Origin: Candidatus Krumholzibacteriota bacterium
GTDB taxonomy: Bacteria > Krumholzibacteriota > Krumholzibacteriia > Krumholzibacteriales > Krumholzibacteriaceae
Length of the DNA stretch: 6,532 bases
Assembly (NCBI GenBank): GCA_030630165.1
Contig: DAOVNN010000167.1
Span: 1 to 6,532 of the forward strand
Direction of reading: 5' to 3'
How positions within the stretch are numbered: position 1 is the stretch's first letter; each line of letters opens with the position of its first letter. Under the pieces are notes generated by a model that worked only from the letters and a program-made list of their open reading frames with translations, was not told where the DNA came from and did no database searches. Below, one piece after another: positions 4,696-6,532 of the stretch. Position numbers and translations under genes: made by a program.

Positions 4696-6532
4696 GACAA
4701 AAAAAGGCAAATCCCCGCCGCTCGTCAGCATAACTCAGGCGAGGCTGATCGAGCTCGTTGCCATGTTCGCCATCCTCTACGTCGCCAGGGAGATCGCGGG
4801 ATTCACCTACCACACCGGATTGGTCGTGGCTGTGTTTCTCGGCGCGGCCTTTCTCAGTGTGATCATTTCCTCCGTTCGGGGGATATTGAGGAACCACGGC
4901 AGTGTGGTCGCCGAGCAGCGGGTCTGGAGCTGGTTCGTGGTTATGATAGACCTTGCCACCGTGCTCTCGCTGATCTATCTGACGGGAACGGTGAACAGCC
5001 CGTTCATGTTCCTCGTCATCGTCCCGCTCTTCTTCGCGGGCAGACTGCTTCCCGCCATTACGGCAGGGTTCGCCGTGACTTTCGTCACCGTTGCGTCGAT
5101 AGCGATGCTCGGGCTGCTCGAATACAAGGGCGTCATTCCGCACAACTCCGTTATCTCCGGCACCTTCGCCGGACCGGCCGAACCGCATTACCTCATAGGT
5201 ACGCTTCTGGTCGTCGGCGGATTCATGAGTCTGATGACATACCTGTTCGGTACGTTCTACGATAATTTCCAGGTCTATTTCCAGGACGCCGAGAAGCGTC
5301 TCGATTCCTCGCGCGAGAGGATCCTCGAGCTGACCCGTCTCTACGACATCAGCCTCGGGATCAACTCCGTCATAAGCCTCGACACACTGCTCAAGATGGT
5401 ATGCAAGGAAGTCACCCTCCTGCTGCGCCGCCCATGGGCCGCGGTCGCGCTGGTCTCGCAGAAAGGCGAGGTAGTCAAGTTCATCGAGATCGGGGCAGGG
5501 AACGTCTGCGTCGATGAGATCTACGGCAAGCTCGGTGAGGACCCGCTCCTGCGAGAGATGATCGGCAGCGAAGAGGGTCTTACCATCGAGAACGCCTCCC
5601 GGCACGAGACGCTGGGGGAATCCCTCCTTATAAAGGAGAGGGGCCTCAAGCCGATCCTCGCCGTACCGGTCCTCTCGGGCCACGACTCGAAGGGCGTCCT
5701 GCTCGTCGGTGACAGGGGTTTCGAGCCGTTCACCGAGGCGGACATCAAGCTGATGTCGATCCTCTCCGGCCAGATCTCGACCGCCATCGAGAAGAGCCGG
5801 CTCTACGAGGTCATGACCGGAAGGATCAGGCGCCTCGAGAAGGAGAATAGTACGCTCGAGAACTCGAACAAGCTCAAGATGGGATACATCTCGCACGTTT
5901 CGCACGAACTCAAGACACCGCTCACATCTATAAAGGCGTATGTCGAATCTCTCACCGAGAACATCGGCGACCCGTCGTTTGTCGAGGGGAAGGATTTCCT
6001 CGGAGTGATCTCGAGCGAGACCGATCGGCTCATCCGCCTGGTCAACAAGGTGCTCGACTTATCGAAGATCGAGTTTGGACAGAGGACACTGCGCCGCAGG
6101 TTGTTCGACCTGCGGGGCCTCGTCAGCGAAGTCGATTCGTCTCTGCAGCCGTATCTCACCGACAAGAACCTTCGCCTGCATATCGAGTCCCCCGACGACC
6201 TTCCATTGGTCGACGGAGACGAGGACCTCGTCAAGCAGGTACTGATCAACCTGATCGGTAATGCCATCAAGTTCTCTTCCCGCGGCTCGAGGATATTCCT
6301 CACCGCGGAGGAGGAGGCCGTCTCGATCAAGGTCACGATCCGCGACGAGGGAGTCGGCATCCCCAAGGACGACCTGAAGAACATCTTCAAGCAGTTCTAC
6401 CAGGTCGGCAGCGATTCCTCAGAGGGAGTCGGCCTGGGACTGGCAATAGTGAAGAACATAGTGGAGCAGCACGGCGGCTACGTGAATGTCTCCAGCGAGG
6501 TAAACGAGGGAAGCTCGTTTGCGTTCACACTG
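4682..6532 (+). CDS. Membrane-bound GAF sensor histidine kinase (3' end beyond window)
   Basis: The frame stays open for 617 codons from the ATG at 4682 to the last base. An in-frame stop at 4667-4669 leaves no other upstream ATG/GTG/TTG start. Residues 1-20 are polar. About six hydrophobic segments follow (roughly 22-40, 46-64, 82-101, 106-122, 125-146 and 171-190), making an integral-membrane sensor module, then a helical linker (195-225). A GAF domain spans about 225-375 (ISLDTLLKMVCKEV, ILAVPVLSG, GVLLVGDRG, FEPFTEADIKLMSILSGQISTAIE), then a coiled segment (372-398). HisKA follows with HVSHELKTPLTSI (H408, E409, canonical T412). HATPase_c has the N-box NLIGNAIKFS (N523, N527), G1 DEGVGI (D555), F-box FKQFYQVG and G2 GVGLGLAIV (582-590). 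The catalytic domain is almost finished, so only a few residues, or an added receiver domain, are missing. The start overlaps the preceding gene by 14 bases, indicating coupled translation. The ligand sensed is unknown. Confidence 0.92.
   Translation, partial: MTINETKKGKSPPLVSITQARLIELVAMFAILYVAREIAGFTYHTGLVVAVFLGAAFLSVIISSVRGILRNHGSVVAEQRVWSWFVVMIDLATVLSLIYLTGTVNSPFMFLVIVPLFFAGRLLPAITAGFAVTFVTVASIAMLGLLEYKGVIPHNSVISGTFAGPAEPHYLIGTLLVVGGFMSLMTYLFGTFYDNFQVYFQDAEKRLDSSRERILELTRLYDISLGINSVISLDTLLKMVCKEVTLLLRRPWAAVALVSQKGEVVKFIEIGAGNVCVDEIYGKLGEDPLLREMIGSEEGLTIENASRHETLGESLLIKERGLKPILAVPVLSGHDSKGVLLVGDRGFEPFTEADIKLMSILSGQISTAIEKSRLYEVMTGRIRRLEKENSTLENSNKLKMGYISHVSHELKTPLTSIKAYVESLTENIGDPSFVEGKDFLGVISSETDRLIRLVNKVLDLSKIEFGQRTLRRRLFDLRGLVSEVDSSLQPYLTDKNLRLHIESPDDLPLVDGDEDLVKQVLINLIGNAIKFSSRGSRIFLTAEEEAVSIKVTIRDEGVGIPKDDLKNIFKQFYQVGSDSSEGVGLGLAIVKNIVEQHGGYVNVSSEVNEGSSFAFTL

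Noticed and set aside
4628..5905. A 425-codon open frame on the minus strand opposite the two kinase genes
   Set aside because: The plus strand here encodes clear kinase motifs through the whole region. The minus-strand translation is very rich in Asp/Glu/Arg/His with no recognisable domain, as expected of an antisense frame in GC-rich DNA.
5803..6390. A 195-codon minus-strand open frame opposite the HisKA/HATPase region
   Set aside because: It is Ser/Arg-rich, low-complexity antisense translation of the conserved kinase core, with no domain.
1..6532. tRNA, rRNA, CRISPR array, insertion sequence or integrase signatures
   Set aside because: Coding density is high throughout. I saw no cloverleaf-like segment, no regularly spaced repeats, no transposase motifs, and no terminal inverted repeats with target duplications.

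Overview
The window is a compact, entirely plus-strand stretch of a GC-rich (roughly 60% by eye) bacterial genome. A protein with a signal peptide and the look of an outer-membrane beta-barrel, a sigma-54-type promoter, and REC/histidine-kinase signalling genes suggest a Gram-negative (diderm) organism. The sequence alone does not fix the phylum. A deltaproteobacterial-grade or FCB-group lineage would fit, but this is inference.

Left block (1-2577), a tightly spaced housekeeping run: the 3' end of a thiamine-monophosphate kinase (thiL-like), a complete histidine-phosphatase (phosphoglycerate-mutase superfamily) gene 9 bases later, a small exported beta-barrel protein, and tsaD, the catalytic subunit for tRNA t6A37 modification. 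Gaps are 9, 52 and 21 bases, so co-transcription is plausible although the functions are not obviously linked.

Centre (2578-2856), the only real intergenic region: 279 bases, visibly more AT-rich than the genes. It holds a near-consensus sigma-54 (-24/-12) promoter at 2768-2783, an exact 11-bp inverted repeat whose arms lie at 2664-2674 and 2752-2762, an imperfect 20-bp palindrome at 2631-2650, and a short hairpin at 2689-2705. No convincing rho-independent terminator for tsaD was found.

Right block (2857-6532), a three-gene signal-transduction unit: a response regulator with a receiver domain fused to a variant GGDEF (GGDDF) domain, a small soluble histidine kinase, and a large membrane-anchored histidine kinase with a GAF domain that runs off the window. 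The first gap is 12 bases and the second pair overlaps by 14, so the three are almost certainly one operon. The most plausible reading is a sigma-54-dependent signalling operon. In it, two kinases (one with a canonical H-box, one lacking the usual phosphatase-type Thr/Asn) may converge on a receiver-GGDDF output protein whose cyclase activity is doubtful. The activator of the promoter and the signal are not in the window.
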